Numbered from the stretch's first letter, positions 43,610 through 53,097 are shown. The stretch: DNA of 64,000 nucleotides from Sandaracinobacteroides saxicola (GCF_014117445.1 NZ_CP059851.1:3274501-3338500); one strand, 5' to 3'. Made by a program: numbers and translations. The notes: a model not told the origin generated them from the letters alone.

Positions 43610-44824
43610 TCACCCCGGCTTTTTGACGGGCGGGGCGCGGCGCACCATCAGAAAGGTGAAGGCCGCCAGCGCCGCCGCCAGGAAATAGGGCACGCCCGGC
43701 GCCTCAGCGATCGCGCCGGCACCGCTGAACAGGGCGAACAGCTGCGTCATCAGCGGCGGCCCGATGATGACCGCCAGGCTGCTCAGCGCCGACATCGCCC
43801 CTTGCAACTCGCCCTGCGCGTCTTCGGGCGTCATCATGCTCATCATCGCCTGAATGGAAGGGTAGGCCATGCCGGCGATTGAACCGAAGACAATGCCGAC
43901 CAGCCCGATCCACGGCACAAAGGCCGCGCCATAAAGGGTAAAGGCGATCACCCCGCAGACGATGCCCAGCAGCGCCGTCCGGCGCTCGCCCAGCCGGGCG
44001 ATGGCGCGCTTGATCAGGAACCATTGCACCAGCACGCTGCCGACACCGACCGCGGTCAGGCTCCAGCCGACTTCCTTCGCGCCCCAGCCATAGCGATAGC
44101 TGGCGTAGAAATTCCACAGCCCCTGCAGGCTCTGGTGCGCGATGAACCAGGCGAACAGCCCCACCGCGATCCAGCCGATGGCACCACCCAGCGCCCGCAC
44201 CTGTTTCAGCGCGCCGAGCGGGTTGGCGCGCCGCCAGTCGAACGGCCGGCGCTTTTCGGCCGAGAGGCTCTCCGGCAGCACCAGCGCGCCCAGCAGGAAG
44301 TTCAGCGCCGCCAGTCCCGCCGCCAGCAGGAAGGGCGCGTGCACGCCCCATGCCGCCACCAGCCCGCCCAGCGCCGGCCCGACGATGAAGCCGATGCCGA
44401 ACGCCACGCTGAGCAGCCCGAAGGTTTCCGCGCGCTTTGCAGGCGGCGTGATGTCGGCGATATAGGCATAGGCGACCGAGAAGCTGGCGCCGGTGATGCC
44501 GGCGATCAGCCGTGCCAGCAGCAGCCAGCCGATGCTGGGGGCGAAGGCGGCGATCAGGTAATCGACGGTGAAGGCGGCAAGGCAGGCAAGCAGCACGGGT
44601 TTCCGCCCGAATCGGTCCGACAGATTGCCCATCACCGGGGCGAACAGGAACTGAATGACGGCATAGGCCATGCCCAGCCAGCCGCCGATGGTGGCGGCCT
44701 CCGCCAGGCCCTTGCCGGTGAGGTCGGTGATGAGGCTGGGAAACACCGGGATGACGATGCCGAAGCCGATGGAATCGAGAAGGACGGTGAGGACGATGAA
44801 GGTGAGGGGCAGGTTGCGGGGCAT
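43610..44824 (-). CDS. TCR/Tet family MFS transporter
   Basis: A 404-residue 12-helix transporter of the DHA1 drug:H+ antiporter family, with LLDSIGFGIVIPVFPSLI in helix 1, GNLSDRFGRKPVLL (motif A), and VAFGIGFIVGPALGG (motif C). It is closely similar in type to TetA. Its partner gene downstream encodes a Baeyer-Villiger monooxygenase, so export of toxic ketones or phenolics is one possibility. It is a paralogue of the MFS protein at 28809-30005. Confidence 0.9.
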   Translation of the reverse strand: MPRNLPLTFIVLTVLLDSIGFGIVIPVFPSLITDLTGKGLAEAATIGGWLGMAYAVIQFLFAPVMGNLSDRFGRKPVLLACLAAFTVDYLIAAFAPSIGWLLLARLIAGITGASFSVAYAYIADITPPAKRAETFGLLSVAFGIGFIVGPALGGLVAAWGVHAPFLLAAGLAALNFLLGALVLPESLSAEKRRPFDWRRANPLGALKQVRALGGAIGWIAVGLFAWFIAHQSLQGLWNFYASYRYGWGAKEVGWSLTAVGVGSVLVQWFLIKRAIARLGERRTALLGIVCGVIAFTLYGAAFVPWIGLVGIVFGSIAGMAYPSIQAMMSMMTPEDAQGELQGAMSALSSLAVIIGPPLMTQLFALFSGAGAIAEAPGVPYFLAAALAAFTFLMVRRAPPVKKPG

Positions 44825-44864
44825 GGAAGGGCGTTGGTGCGGGAAGTGGGGGCATGTGTCTAGG

Positions 44865-45025
44865 GCCGGCCGGCGGCGAAGCCGCCGAGTCCGGCTGGGT
44901 TAGAAGGGGGAAGGGAGAAAGGAAAAGAGGGTCGGCAAAGCCGACTCGTCGGACACGTCGGTCGGCGTCGCCGACCGCGTGCCGGCCGGGCGCTGCGGCA
45001 TGTCTTGAAATAGCTGCGCTATTTC
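44865..45025 (-). repeat. Composite palindromic repeat, copy A
   Basis: Read on the minus strand: hairpin GAAATAGC-GCA-GCTATTTC (45025-45007) holding the TAG stop of the NYN gene; then AAGACATGCCGCAGCGCCCGG; stems CGGTCGGC/GCCGACCG and GTCGGC/GCCGAC with GACGTGTCCGACGAGTCGGC; a pyrimidine tract (44930-44896); and GCCGGACTCGGCGGC-TTC-GCCGCCGGC. It occupies almost the whole 194-base gap between the MFS and NYN genes. Confidence 0.75.
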
Positions 45026-45618
45026 TCGCTGCCTTGGCCTGGCCACTCAAACTCCCTGATCAGATCAAACGCCCCCTCCAATTCCCCATGCACCGGACCA
45101 TTGGGGAAATCGACGCCCACGGTCTGCAACCCCGATTGCCGCGCCACGGCCAGCGCCGGCGCCAGTTCGCCGTCGCTCGATACCAGGATCACGCGTTCGG
45201 CGGCTTTGGAGGCGACCAGCGCGGCGAGGTCGAGCGCCAGCATGATGCCGTCGCCCTTCTGCTCGAAATCGGGGCGGAAATCCTGGTCGCTGATCGTGCC
45301 GGACAGCGGCAGGCGTACCGGTTTCCAGCCGCGGAAGCGCAACTGGCCGACGCGCACCGCGAAGTAATTGCGCCGCGCCAGCTCCTCCAGCCAGCCGCCG
45401 CCGGCCTTGAAGCTCCAGGGATCGCCGCTGACCGGCAGCGCGACATCGCCGGAATAGGGCCGGCAGTCATAATAGACCACGCGCACCAGCGTCTCGTTGG
45501 CGCGCACCAGGGCATGCGCCACATCCTCGATCAGGTCGACATTGTAATCCAGCCCCTCCCGCCGGGCCTGGGCGCGCAGATGGCCGCCATCGATCAGGAT
45601 GATCACGCGTGTGGACAT
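45019..45618 (-). CDS. NYN domain protein (LabA/DUF88-like)
   Basis: A 199-residue protein of the NYN/PIN-like nuclease fold. Acidic residues typical for the site are IILIDGGHLR (Asp), YYDCRPY, KGDGIMLALDLAALV (Asp pair) and VILVSSDGELAPALA (SxDxD-type). NYN proteins are presumed RNases; the family role in proteobacteria is not settled. ATG 45618 is chosen. The stop TAG is enclosed in a hairpin of repeat copy A. No partner gene is evident. Confidence 0.85.
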   Translation of the reverse strand: MSTRVIILIDGGHLRAQARREGLDYNVDLIEDVAHALVRANETLVRVVYYDCRPYSGDVALPVSGDPWSFKAGGGWLEELARRNYFAVRVGQLRFRGWKPVRLPLSGTISDQDFRPDFEQKGDGIMLALDLAALVASKAAERVILVSSDGELAPALAVARQSGLQTVGVDFPNGPVHGELEGAFDLIREFEWPGQGSEK

Positions 45619-45678
45619 GCGGAACCTCAATAAGAATGCGTCAGAACATGAGCATCATGCGCGGCCGGGGATGGGCGG

Positions 45679-46071
45679 TCAACCGGCGGCCGCCTCGATT
45701 GCCTCCATGTCCGCGTCGGACAGGCCGAAATGATGGCCGACCTCATGCACCAGCACATGCGTCACCAGCGTCTCCAGCGCCTCGCCACTGTCCGCCCATT
45801 CATCCAGCAGCGGCCGACGGTAGAGGAAGATGATGTCCGGCAGCGCGCCCGACAGCTCGACCGATTTGTCCCCCACCGGCCGGCCCTGATAGAGACCGAG
45901 CAGGTCGAACGGGCTTTCGCAGCCCATCGCCTCCAGCGTCTCCTCGTCCGGGAAATCCTGCACGCGCAGCAGCACCGTGCCCAGATGGTCGCGGAACAGC
46001 GCCGGCAGCCGCTCGACGGCGGCCTGCGCCAGCCGCTCGATATCGTCGAGACTCGGTGCTAGGGTCTGCAT
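45679..46071 (-). CDS. Minimal zincin metallopeptidase family protein (DUF1025 type)
   Basis: A 130-residue protein with the zinc motif HEVGHHFG (H109-E110-x2-H113), and the conserved C-terminus [11 protein letters not shown] supplying the third ligand. Other family parts are [27 protein letters not shown] and [16 protein letters not shown]. These minimal gluzincins are cytoplasmic and their substrates are not known. The gene is divergent from the pterin dehydratase gene 27 bases away. Confidence 0.9.
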   Translation of the reverse strand: MQTLAPSLDDIERLAQAAVERLPALFRDHLGTVLLRVQDFPDEETLEAMGCESPFDLLGLYQGRPVGDKSVELSGALPDIIFLYRRPLLDEWADSGEALETLVTHVLVHEVGHHFGLSDADMEAIEAAAG

Positions 46072-46098
46072 GACGATGACTTAGCGAGGGGATCGGCG

Positions 46099-46389
46099 AT
46101 GGTCGAGCGGCTGAAGAAAAAGGCGCGCAGCGCGGCGCTCCAGGAGCTGCCGGACTGGACCTATGACAAGGGCCGCGACGCCATCACCCGCCAGTTCAAG
46201 TTCGCCAGCTTCGTGGCGGCGTTCGGCTTCATGAGCAAGGTGGCGCTGCTGGCGGAAAAGGCCGACCATCACCCCGAATGGTCGAACGTCTATAACCGGG
46301 TGGACGTGCTGCTGACCACGCACGACGCCGGCGGGTTGAGCGAGCGCGATGTGGCGCTGGCGAAGGAGATTGATCAGTTGGGTGTGTAG
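46099..46389 (+). CDS. phhB: 4a-hydroxytetrahydrobiopterin dehydratase (PCD/DCoH)
   Basis: A 96-residue pterin-4a-carbinolamine dehydratase. The motif [35 protein letters not shown] contains the three His/Trp active-site residues. It regenerates dihydropterin after aromatic amino-acid hydroxylation; no phenylalanine hydroxylase gene is in the window. Followed by a 388-base gap filled with repeats. Confidence 0.93.
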   Translation: MVERLKKKARSAALQELPDWTYDKGRDAITRQFKFASFVAAFGFMSKVALLAEKADHHPEWSNVYNRVDVLLTTHDAGGLSERDVALAKEIDQLGV

Positions 46390-46392
46390 CGG

Positions 46393-46563
46393 CTGGCCGA
46401 TGGAGCAGGATTGCGCAGCAATCGTGCGAAGCGGCCAGACTCGCGCAACACCCGGACGGCACGCGCCGGGTGTTGCCCGGCGACGTGTCCGACGAGTCGG
46501 CTTTGCCGACTTTTTCCTCTTCGTTTTTTGCTGCCAGACTCGGCGGCTTTGCCGCCGGCTGGC
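46393..46563 (+). repeat. Composite palindromic repeat, copy B
   Basis: Plus strand: outer stem CTGGCC/GGCCAG (46393-46398/46433-46438) around hairpin GATTGC-GCA-GCAATC (46409-46423); a 10-bp stem CAACACCCGG/CCGGGTGTTG (46446-46455/46466-46475); the block GACGTGTCCGACGAGTCGGC with TTTGCCGAC (46482-46510), identical to copy A; a pyrimidine-rich tract (46511-46530); and GACTCGGCGGC-TTT-GCCGCCGGC. It follows the phhB stop. Confidence 0.75.
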
Positions 46564-46596
46564 TCTGTCCGGTCAACGCTTGTTTATGACGATCGA

Positions 46597-46788
46597 AGCG
46601 GCCGGCAGCAAAGCCGCCGAGTCCGCTTGAGATGGGAAGAAGAAAGGGTTGCGGGCAAAGCCCGCCGTCGGACGGGCTCGGCGGGGGGATCCCGCCGCCC
46701 CGCCGGCCGCGCTTCGCGGGAGTCGGCGGACTTTCGGACGATTGCCATGCAATCGTCCTCCAAGCCGCTCGCCCCGCTCAGCGGGGCG
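46597..46788 (-). repeat. Composite palindromic repeat, copy C, with the SDR stop-codon hairpin
   Basis: Minus strand: hairpin CGCCCCGC-TGA-GCGGGGCG (46788-46770) whose loop is the SDR stop codon; hairpin GGACGATTGC-ATG-GCAATCGTCC (46758-46736); G+C stems; GTCCGACGGCGGGC-TTT-GCCCGC; the pyrimidine tract CCTTTCTTCTTCCCATCTC; and GCGGACTCGGCGGCTTTGCTGCCGGCC. It faces copy B tail to tail with about 33 bases between. Together B and C fill the gap 46390-46777; no gene is seen there. Confidence 0.75.
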
Positions 46789-47557
46789 CCATCCTGATCG
46801 CCCCGTCCAGCCGTACATCCTCGCCGTTGAAATAGCTGTTGCGGCACATCTCGACCGCCAGGCTGGCATATTCCTCCGGCATGCCCAGCCGTTTCGGGAA
46901 GGGCACGCTGGCGCTGAGCGCCGCCTTCACATTGTCCGGCGCCGCCGCCAGCAGCGGCGTGTTGAAGATGCCCGGCAGGATGGTGTTCACCCGGATGCCC
47001 TCGCCCGACAGGTCGCGCGCGATCGGCAGCGTCATGCCGACCACGCCGCCCTTCGAGGCCGAATAGGCCGCCTGGCCGATCTGGCCGTCCTCCGCCGCCA
47101 CGCTCGCGGTGTTCACGATGGCGCCGCGCTCCCCGAATTCGCCGGGTTCCAGCGTCATCATCCCCGCCGCGCTCTTCGCGATGCAGCGGAAGGTGCCGAC
47201 CAGGTTGATCTGGATGATCATGTTGAAGGCATCCAGCGGGAAATGCTTGATCGCGCCCGTTTCCTTGCTGCGGCTGGCGGTCTTCACCGCATTGCCGGTG
47301 CCGGCGCAGTTGATCAGGATCGCTTCCTGCCCATGCGCCGCGCGGGCTTTCTCGAACCCGGCATCGACGCTGGCATCGTCGCAGACATTCACCTGGCAGA
47401 AGATGCCGCCGATTTCAGCGGCGACGGCCTCGCCCTTCTCCGCATTCAGGTCGAACAGCGCGACCTTCACGCCCTCGGCCGCCAGCAGCCTCGCGGTGGC
47501 GGCGCCCAGACCCGATGCGCCCCCGGTGACGACGGCGGCCTTGCCCTTCAGTTCCAT
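46778..47557 (-). CDS. SDR family 3-hydroxyacyl-CoA dehydrogenase-like oxidoreductase
   Basis: A 259-residue short-chain dehydrogenase. NAD-binding [11 protein letters not shown] with an Asp after beta 2 ([10 protein letters not shown]), NCAGTG, and the catalytic Ser/Tyr/Lys in [25 protein letters not shown]. The sequence is close to HSD17B10-type 3-hydroxyacyl-CoA dehydrogenases used in fatty acid or branched-chain degradation. It acts on NAD(H), given the acidic residue. The stop codon is the loop of a perfect 8-bp hairpin. No other beta-oxidation gene is adjacent, though a thiolase is encoded about 5.5 kb away. Confidence 0.88.
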   Translation of the reverse strand: MELKGKAAVVTGGASGLGAATARLLAAEGVKVALFDLNAEKGEAVAAEIGGIFCQVNVCDDASVDAGFEKARAAHGQEAILINCAGTGNAVKTASRSKETGAIKHFPLDAFNMIIQINLVGTFRCIAKSAAGMMTLEPGEFGERGAIVNTASVAAEDGQIGQAAYSASKGGVVGMTLPIARDLSGEGIRVNTILPGIFNTPLLAAAPDNVKAALSASVPFPKRLGMPEEYASLAVEMCRNSYFNGEDVRLDGAIRMAPR

Positions 47558-47627
47558 GCTCTGTCTCCATGTCAGTGTGGCGGGGGTTATGGCGATGGCG
47601 GTGGCAAGCCTTAAGCTGGGAAAGCCG

Positions 47628-48521
47628 TCAGGTATCGGGGCTGCTGGCGGTGGCGTTGCGGCTTTTCACCTCCCGCTCCCGCACCGCCAGGAAGATCGTG
47701 GCGGACAGGATGATGGCGCCGCCCGCCAGCGTGAACACGTCATAACGCTCCCGGAACAGCAGGATGCCGGCGAGCGTGATCAGGCCGAAGCGCACGAAAT
47801 CATAGGGCATCACCGCACCCGCATCGGCGGCCGCGAACGCCTGCGCCAGCGCCAGTTGCCCCGCCGCGGCGCACGCCCCCAGCGCCACCAGCAGCGGCCA
47901 CAGGTGCGGTTGCGGCCAGGTCCAGACGGGGATGGCCAGCAGGAAGCTGACCGGCGTCGTGAGGATGAAGCTCCAGGCGGCAACCGCGCGCGGATCGTCC
48001 TGCCCGGTCAGGGCCTTGATCGCCACCATCGAGAAGGCGGTGGCCAGCGCGCTGACGATGGCGGCGATGATCGGCAGGTCGAGCGCCGCCGCCCCGGGCC
48101 GCAGCACCAGCAGCATGCCGGCGAATCCCACCAGCAGCGCGATGATGCGGGTGCGGTGGATGCGCTCCCCCAGGAACAGCACCGCGCCGATGGTGGCGAA
48201 CAGCGGCGCGGTGTAGTTGATGGACAGCACCGTCGCCAACGGCGCGTTGGCGACGGCGTAGAAGGTGGCGAAGGTGGCGATGATGCCCGAGGACGCCCGC
48301 CGGACATGGCCGAGGAAACGCTCCATCCGCAGCAGGCCGGGCGTCAGCAGCAGCATCGGCGCCAGCCACAACAGCCCCATGAAATTGCGCCAGACCACCA
48401 CGGCGAAGGGGTGCAGTTCCTCGCTGATCAGCCGGATCAGCACCCACAGGCCGGCAAAGGCGAAACAGGCGACCACCATCCACAGCGGCCCGCGGATGTG
48501 CGGCGGCAGCGACGCCAGCAC
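47628..48521 (-). CDS. DMT family (EamA) transporter
   Basis: A 297-residue membrane protein with ten hydrophobic helices in two EamA repeats ([22 protein letters not shown]..., [26 protein letters not shown]...). Members export amino acids, nucleotides or metabolites. It starts with GTG 48521, two bases after the purH stop, so it is likely read with purH. A purine-related export role is suggested only by this position. Confidence 0.85.
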   Translation of the reverse strand: MLASLPPHIRGPLWMVVACFAFAGLWVLIRLISEELHPFAVVVWRNFMGLLWLAPMLLLTPGLLRMERFLGHVRRASSGIIATFATFYAVANAPLATVLSINYTAPLFATIGAVLFLGERIHRTRIIALLVGFAGMLLVLRPGAAALDLPIIAAIVSALATAFSMVAIKALTGQDDPRAVAAWSFILTTPVSFLLAIPVWTWPQPHLWPLLVALGACAAAGQLALAQAFAAADAGAVMPYDFVRFGLITLAGILLFRERYDVFTLAGGAIILSATIFLAVREREVKSRNATASSPDT

Positions 48522-48523
48522 CG

Positions 48524-50101
48524 TCAGTGCCGGAAGTGGCGGATGCCGGTGAAGGCCATGGTCAGGCCCAGCCGGTCGGCGGCGGCGATGACCTCCGCAT
48601 CGCGCATCGATCCGCCCGGCTGGATGACGGCGGTGGCGCCGGCGGCGGCGGCGGCCTCCAGCCCGTCGGCAAAGGGGAAGAAGGCGTCGCTGGCGACCGC
48701 GCTGCCGATCGTTCGCGGCGTGGCCCAGCCATTGGCCTCCGCGGCGTCGCGCGCCTTCCAGGCGGCGATGCGCGCGCTGTCCACCCGGCTCATCTGGCCG
48801 GCGCCGATGCCCGCGGTGGCGCCGCCGCTGGCATAGACGATGGCGTTGGATTTGACATGCTTCGCCACCTTCCAGGCGAAATCCATGTCGGCGCGCTCGC
48901 TGTCCGTCGGTTGCCGCGCGGTCACGACGGTGAGGCCGTCATGCAGCCGGTTGTCGCGGCTCTGCACCAGCACGCCGCCGCCGATGCTGCGCAGCGTCAG
49001 GCCGGGGCGCGCCGGGTCGGGCAGCGGGCTCAGCAGCAGGCGGACATTGGGTTTCCTTGCGAACAGGGCGCGCGCCTCCGGGCTGGCGTCGGGCGCGATC
49101 ACCACTTCGGTGAACAGTTCCAGGATGGCGGCCGCCGTTGCTTCATCGATGGCGCGGTTGGCGGCGATGATGCCGCCGAACGCGCTGACGGGGTCGCACG
49201 CCTTCGCCGCGGCATAGGCGTCCGCCAAGGTCGCCGCGGTGGCAACGCCACAGGGATTGGCGTGCTTGATGATGGCGATGGTCGGCGCCGCGTCGCGGAA
49301 CTCGGCGATCAGGTCGAAGGCGCCGTCGGCATCGTTCAGGTTGTTGTAGCTGAGCGGCTTGCCCTGGGCGAGGCTGGCCGACGCCACGCCGCCGCCCCCG
49401 GCCTGCGGGCGATAGACGGCGGCGGCCTGGTGCGGGTTCTCGCCATAGCGCAGCGGCTCCCCCGCGCGGGTCAGCGCCAGCGGCAGCAGGTCCGGGAACA
49501 TCGCGCCCTGGTCGGCGAAGGCGAACCAGCTGGCGATGGCGGCGTCATAGGCGGCGGTCGCGGCGAAGGCCTTGGCCGCCAGCCGCCTGCGCGTGGCCAG
49601 CGACAGCGCGCCGCTGGCCGCCATCTCCTCCGCCAGCGCCGCATAATCCACGGGATTGGTGACGCAGGCGACGAAAGCATGGTTCTTGGCGGCGGAGCGC
49701 ACCATCGAGGGCCCGCCGATGTCGATATTCTCGATGACCTCAGGTCGGTCCGCGCCGCGCGCGACCGTCGCCTGGAACGGGTAGAGGTTCACCACCACCA
49801 GATCGATGGGCGGGATGCCATGCTCGGCGGCGCTGGCCTGGTGGCCGGCATCGTCGCGCAGCGCCAGCAGCCCGCCGTGCACCTTCGGGTGCAGTGTCTT
49901 CACCCGGCCGTCCATCATCTCTGGAAAGCCGGTATGGTCGGCGACGTCGGTCACGGTCAGGCCAGCGTCGCGCAGCGCCCGGGCGGTGCCGCCGGTGGAG
50001 AGCAGCTCGACGCCATGGCCGGCAAGCGTCCGGGCGAAATCGACGAGGCCGTCCTTGTCTGACACCGACAGCAGGGCGCGGGAAATCCGAATCATGTCCA
50101 T
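48524..50101 (-). CDS. purH: Bifunctional AICAR transformylase/IMP cyclohydrolase
   Basis: A 525-residue PurH carrying out the last two steps of IMP synthesis. The N-terminal IMPCH domain has [35 protein letters not shown] and [15 protein letters not shown]; the C-terminal AICARFT domain has [28 protein letters not shown] and [12 protein letters not shown] 50101 or 50095 may start it. purN and purM are elsewhere in the window (57520-59215), so purine genes are scattered. Confidence 0.97.
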   Translation of the reverse strand: MDMIRISRALLSVSDKDGLVDFARTLAGHGVELLSTGGTARALRDAGLTVTDVADHTGFPEMMDGRVKTLHPKVHGGLLALRDDAGHQASAAEHGIPPIDLVVVNLYPFQATVARGADRPEVIENIDIGGPSMVRSAAKNHAFVACVTNPVDYAALAEEMAASGALSLATRRRLAAKAFAATAAYDAAIASWFAFADQGAMFPDLLPLALTRAGEPLRYGENPHQAAAVYRPQAGGGGVASASLAQGKPLSYNNLNDADGAFDLIAEFRDAAPTIAIIKHANPCGVATAATLADAYAAAKACDPVSAFGGIIAANRAIDEATAAAILELFTEVVIAPDASPEARALFARKPNVRLLLSPLPDPARPGLTLRSIGGGVLVQSRDNRLHDGLTVVTARQPTDSERADMDFAWKVAKHVKSNAIVYASGGATAGIGAGQMSRVDSARIAAWKARDAAEANGWATPRTIGSAVASDAFFPFADGLEAAAAAGATAVIQPGGSMRDAEVIAAADRLGLTMAFTGIRHFRH

Positions 50102-50157
50102 CGCGGCGCTTTACGGGGTTTGGCCGCGCGCGGCAGCGGTTTTCCTCAGGGAGTCTC

Positions 50158-50403
50158 TCAGATTTCCGTCAGTGCCGGTGGGGGCGTGGGTTGCGGCTGT
50201 TCCATGCGCACCGGCTGTTTCGGCGGCGGCGACACCTCCACCGGGGTGTCCGGCTGGCTGGGCGCCACGCCCAGCACGGCGAGCGGCTCCCCGGGCGCCT
50301 TCGCGGGCACCACGGTTTTCGACGGCGAGATGAGGATGGAGGCGACGAGCACCACCAGAAAAACCAGTCCCAGTCCGGTCAGCCCGGCACGAATCCTCTG
50401 CAT
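50158..50403 (-). CDS. Small membrane-anchored proline-rich protein
   Basis: An 81-residue protein: an N-terminal hydrophobic helix (GLTGLGLVFLVVLVASIL), then a Pro/Val-rich tail (SQPDTPVEVSPPPKQPVRMEQPQPTPPPA) expected in the periplasm. Short proteins of this design lie upstream of purH in some sphingomonads; no function is known. It lies 56 bases upstream of purH, after a gap (50404-50530) without genes. Confidence 0.65.
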   Translation of the reverse strand: MQRIRAGLTGLGLVFLVVLVASILISPSKTVVPAKAPGEPLAVLGVAPSQPDTPVEVSPPPKQPVRMEQPQPTPPPALTEI

Positions 50404-50530
50404 CTACCCATGTCCTTCAGCGCCGGGTCAGAGGTCCCGGTGTTGGTGCAGCCTGTTCCATCATCCCCCCGGATTTTGGCCGACTGTGACTTTTCTGTAA
50501 CAGCGTCGCCGCCGCTTGTCGAGAGCAGGG

Positions 50531-51517
50531 TTAGCGGAACCAGGGCGGCAGCGCCAAGCCCTTGGAAAGCAACCATTCCCTGTTCCACAGCGTGGACAGG
50601 TAACGGCTGCCCGGATCGCACAGGATCGTCACCACGGTGGACCCCGCCCCCAGCTCGCGCGCCAGACGCTCCGCGCCCGCCACGTTGATCGCCGAGGACA
50701 GCCCCAGATGCAGGCCGTCCCGCGCCATCAGCTCGTGCAGCACCGGCATCGCGTCCGCATCGCTGACCCTATAGGCGACATCGATCGGCGCGCCCTCCAG
50801 ATTGGCGGTGATGCGCGACTGGCCGATGCCTTCGGAGACGCTGCTCCCCTCCGCCTTCAGCTCGCCATGGGCGAACCAGCTGTACAGCGCCGCGCCATCG
50901 GGGTCGGTCAGCGCGATGCGGATGTCGGCGCGCCGTTCCTTCAGCCCCAGGCCCACGCCGGCGATGGTGCCACCGGTGCCCGCCGCGCAGGTGAACCCGT
51001 CGACGCGCCCGGCTGTCGCGTCCCAGATCTCCGGCGCGGTGGTCTTGATGTGCGCCAGCCGGTTGGCGATGTTGTCGAACTGGTTGGCCCAGACCGCGCC
51101 CGGCGTCTCCTCCGCCAGCCGCCGGCTGGTGTGCACATAATGGCCGGGGTTGGCGTAGCTGGTCGCCGGCACCAGCACCAGCTCCGCCCCCAGCGCGCGC
51201 AGTGCGTCCTTCTTCTCCTGGCTCTGCGTTTCCGGCATCACGATGATCGTGCGATAGCCGCGCGACGCGCCCACCACGGCCAGGCCGATGCCGGTGTTGC
51301 CCGCCGTCCCCTCCACGATGGTGCCGCCGGGTTGCAGCGTGCCCGCCGCCTCCGCCGCCTGGATGATATAGAGCGCGGCGCGGTCCTTCACGCTGCCGCC
51401 GGGGTTCATGAACTCGCACTTGCCCAGCACCGTCGCCCCGGTGCGCTCGGAGGGGCCCTTCAGCCGCACCAGCGGCGTGTTGCCGATCAGCGCGGCGATA
51501 TCGGTCGCAACAGTCAT
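50531..51517 (-). CDS. cysK: Cysteine synthase A
   Basis: A 328-residue PLP enzyme making cysteine from O-acetylserine and sulfide. The Schiff-base Lys is in FMNPGGSVKDRAA, the substrate loop is EGTAGNTGIGLA, and the phosphate site is AGTGGTIAG. The PVRLKGPSERTGA-type N-terminus and the C-terminal LCDPGSRYLSTLWNREWL are typical of the sphingomonad form. It is divergent from the substrate-binding lipoprotein gene, 110 bases apart. Confidence 0.92.
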   Translation of the reverse strand: MTVATDIAALIGNTPLVRLKGPSERTGATVLGKCEFMNPGGSVKDRAALYIIQAAEAAGTLQPGGTIVEGTAGNTGIGLAVVGASRGYRTIIVMPETQSQEKKDALRALGAELVLVPATSYANPGHYVHTSRRLAEETPGAVWANQFDNIANRLAHIKTTAPEIWDATAGRVDGFTCAAGTGGTIAGVGLGLKERRADIRIALTDPDGAALYSWFAHGELKAEGSSVSEGIGQSRITANLEGAPIDVAYRVSDADAMPVLHELMARDGLHLGLSSAINVAGAERLARELGAGSTVVTILCDPGSRYLSTLWNREWLLSKGLALPPWFR

Positions 51518-51627
51518 TGTTTCGGCTTAGCGAGCACCGACGCGCCTTGCCAGCCCGCTTTCTTTGCGCGAAACGAAGCGCGGCTTTCACGGGAGTGTCG
51601 GATGCGACGGCGAACAGGGGGCGGGCG

Positions 51628-53097
51628 GTGACACGCGCGATTCCCGTCCTGCTGTTGGCGCTCGCCCTGCCGCTTGCCGGCTGCGGCAATGGCAATGATG
51701 GCCGTGCGCTCCGCGTCGACAGCAGCGTCGATCCGACGCCGCTGGTGGCGCAGTCCACGCGGCTCGGGCTGACCGCGCTCGACGGTGAGGGCCAGGTGGT
51801 GCCCGGCCTGGCGCAGAGCTGGCGCGTGTCGGACGATGGCCTCAGCATCGTCTTCCGCCTGCGCCGCGCCAGCTTCGCCAACGGCATGCCGGTCACCGCG
51901 GCGCAGGCGGTGGCCGCGGTGCAGGCCGCGCGGACCCGCCGCGCCCATCCCTTTTTCGGCCTGCTCGCCGGCGTCACCGCGATCTCCGCGCCGCTGGACG
52001 ACGTGATCGAGATGCGCCTGACCACGCCGCAGCCCGAGCTGCTGGCACTGCTCGCCGCGCCCGAGCTGGCGGTGCTGCCGCCAGCGCGCAACCCGCCGGC
52101 GCTGGGCCCCTTCATGCCCGCCGGGGACGAGGCCGGCGTCATCACGCTGGGCCGCAACCCGCGCTTTCACGCCACCGCCGACGTGCCGCTCGACCGCGTG
52201 ACCCTGCGGCGGCTGGACGCCACCGCCGCCATCGCCGGCTTCGCGCGCGGCGAAAGCGACCTGGTGCTCGGCGGGCTGGGGCCGGGGATCAACGACGCGC
52301 GCACCTCGCCCGCCGCCGCGGGGCTGCGGCTGGAGCCCGCGCGCGCCACCGCCATGCTGCTGGTCAACATGACCGGTGGGCCGCTGAAGGACCTGCGCGT
52401 GCGGCGCGCGCTGTCGCTCGCCATCGACCGGCAGACGCTGGGCAGCGCGCTGTTCGGCAGCGCCGCCGCCCGTCCGGTCTATGGCCTCGCGCCCGAGGGG
52501 CTGGCCAGCTTTCCCGAGACCTTTGTGCCGGACTGGGCCGGTGCGCCGCTGGTCGCCCGGCAGGAGGATGCCCGCCGCCTGCTGAGCGAAGCGGGCTTCG
52601 GCGCCGAACGGCCGCTGGCGCTGACCGTCGCCATCCCCGACGACGCGCTCAGCCGCGCCATGGCGGCGCGCATCGGCAATGATCTTGCCGCGATCGGCGT
52701 GACGCTGAGCGCCGACATCCGCGACCCGGCCTTCCACGCCAGCACGCTGGCGCGCGGCGGCTATGCGCTGGCGCTGACCGTGCGGGAGGCGCCGACCGAT
52801 TCGCCGCTCGCCCTGCTGTTGCCGCTGCGCTGCGGCGCCAACCCCGCCGGCGTCTGCCTGAAGGAGGCCGACCGCCTGCTGGCGCAGAGCTGGCGCGCCG
52901 CCAGCCTGTCCGCCCGCGCCGGCCATTATGCCCAGGCCGAACGGCTGTGGGCGGAGGATGGCGCGGTGATCGGCCTGGTCACGCCACTGCGCTGGGCGCT
53001 GGTATCGCCGCGCGTCGCGGGATGGGTTGACAATGCCGCCGGCGCGCATCCCTTGGCGAAACTGGACCTGTTGCCGGAAGGAAGGCTGTTCAAATGA
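51628..53097 (+). CDS. ABC transporter substrate-binding lipoprotein (family 5, peptide/opine type)
   Basis: A 489-residue lipoprotein, GTG start 51628, lipobox LAGC. The SBP_bac_5 pattern is present: VVPGLAQSWRVSDDGLSIVFRLR, FANGMPVTAAQAVAAV, LRVRRALSLAIDRQTL, and ARRLLSEAGF. The ABC permease and ATPase genes are not adjacent, so it is an orphan receptor or works with a remote system. Its stop overlaps the thiolase start (ATGA). Upstream codons in frame show no family similarity. Confidence 0.85.
   Translation: MTRAIPVLLLALALPLAGCGNGNDGRALRVDSSVDPTPLVAQSTRLGLTALDGEGQVVPGLAQSWRVSDDGLSIVFRLRRASFANGMPVTAAQAVAAVQAARTRRAHPFFGLLAGVTAISAPLDDVIEMRLTTPQPELLALLAAPELAVLPPARNPPALGPFMPAGDEAGVITLGRNPRFHATADVPLDRVTLRRLDATAAIAGFARGESDLVLGGLGPGINDARTSPAAAGLRLEPARATAMLLVNMTGGPLKDLRVRRALSLAIDRQTLGSALFGSAAARPVYGLAPEGLASFPETFVPDWAGAPLVARQEDARRLLSEAGFGAERPLALTVAIPDDALSRAMAARIGNDLAAIGVTLSADIRDPAFHASTLARGGYALALTVREAPTDSPLALLLPLRCGANPAGVCLKEADRLLAQSWRAASLSARAGHYAQAERLWAEDGAVIGLVTPLRWALVSPRVAGWVDNAAGAHPLAKLDLLPEGRLFK

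Noticed and set aside
46390-46777. CRISPR-like array in the 388-base gap
   Set aside because: Repeats are few, inverted and of unequal length with no regular spacers; they belong to the composite palindromic element.
46411-46797. Small open frames of 80-128 codons in the phhB-SDR gap
   Set aside because: They run through palindromic repeats, giving Arg/Ala/Gly-rich products without a ribosome binding site or similarity.
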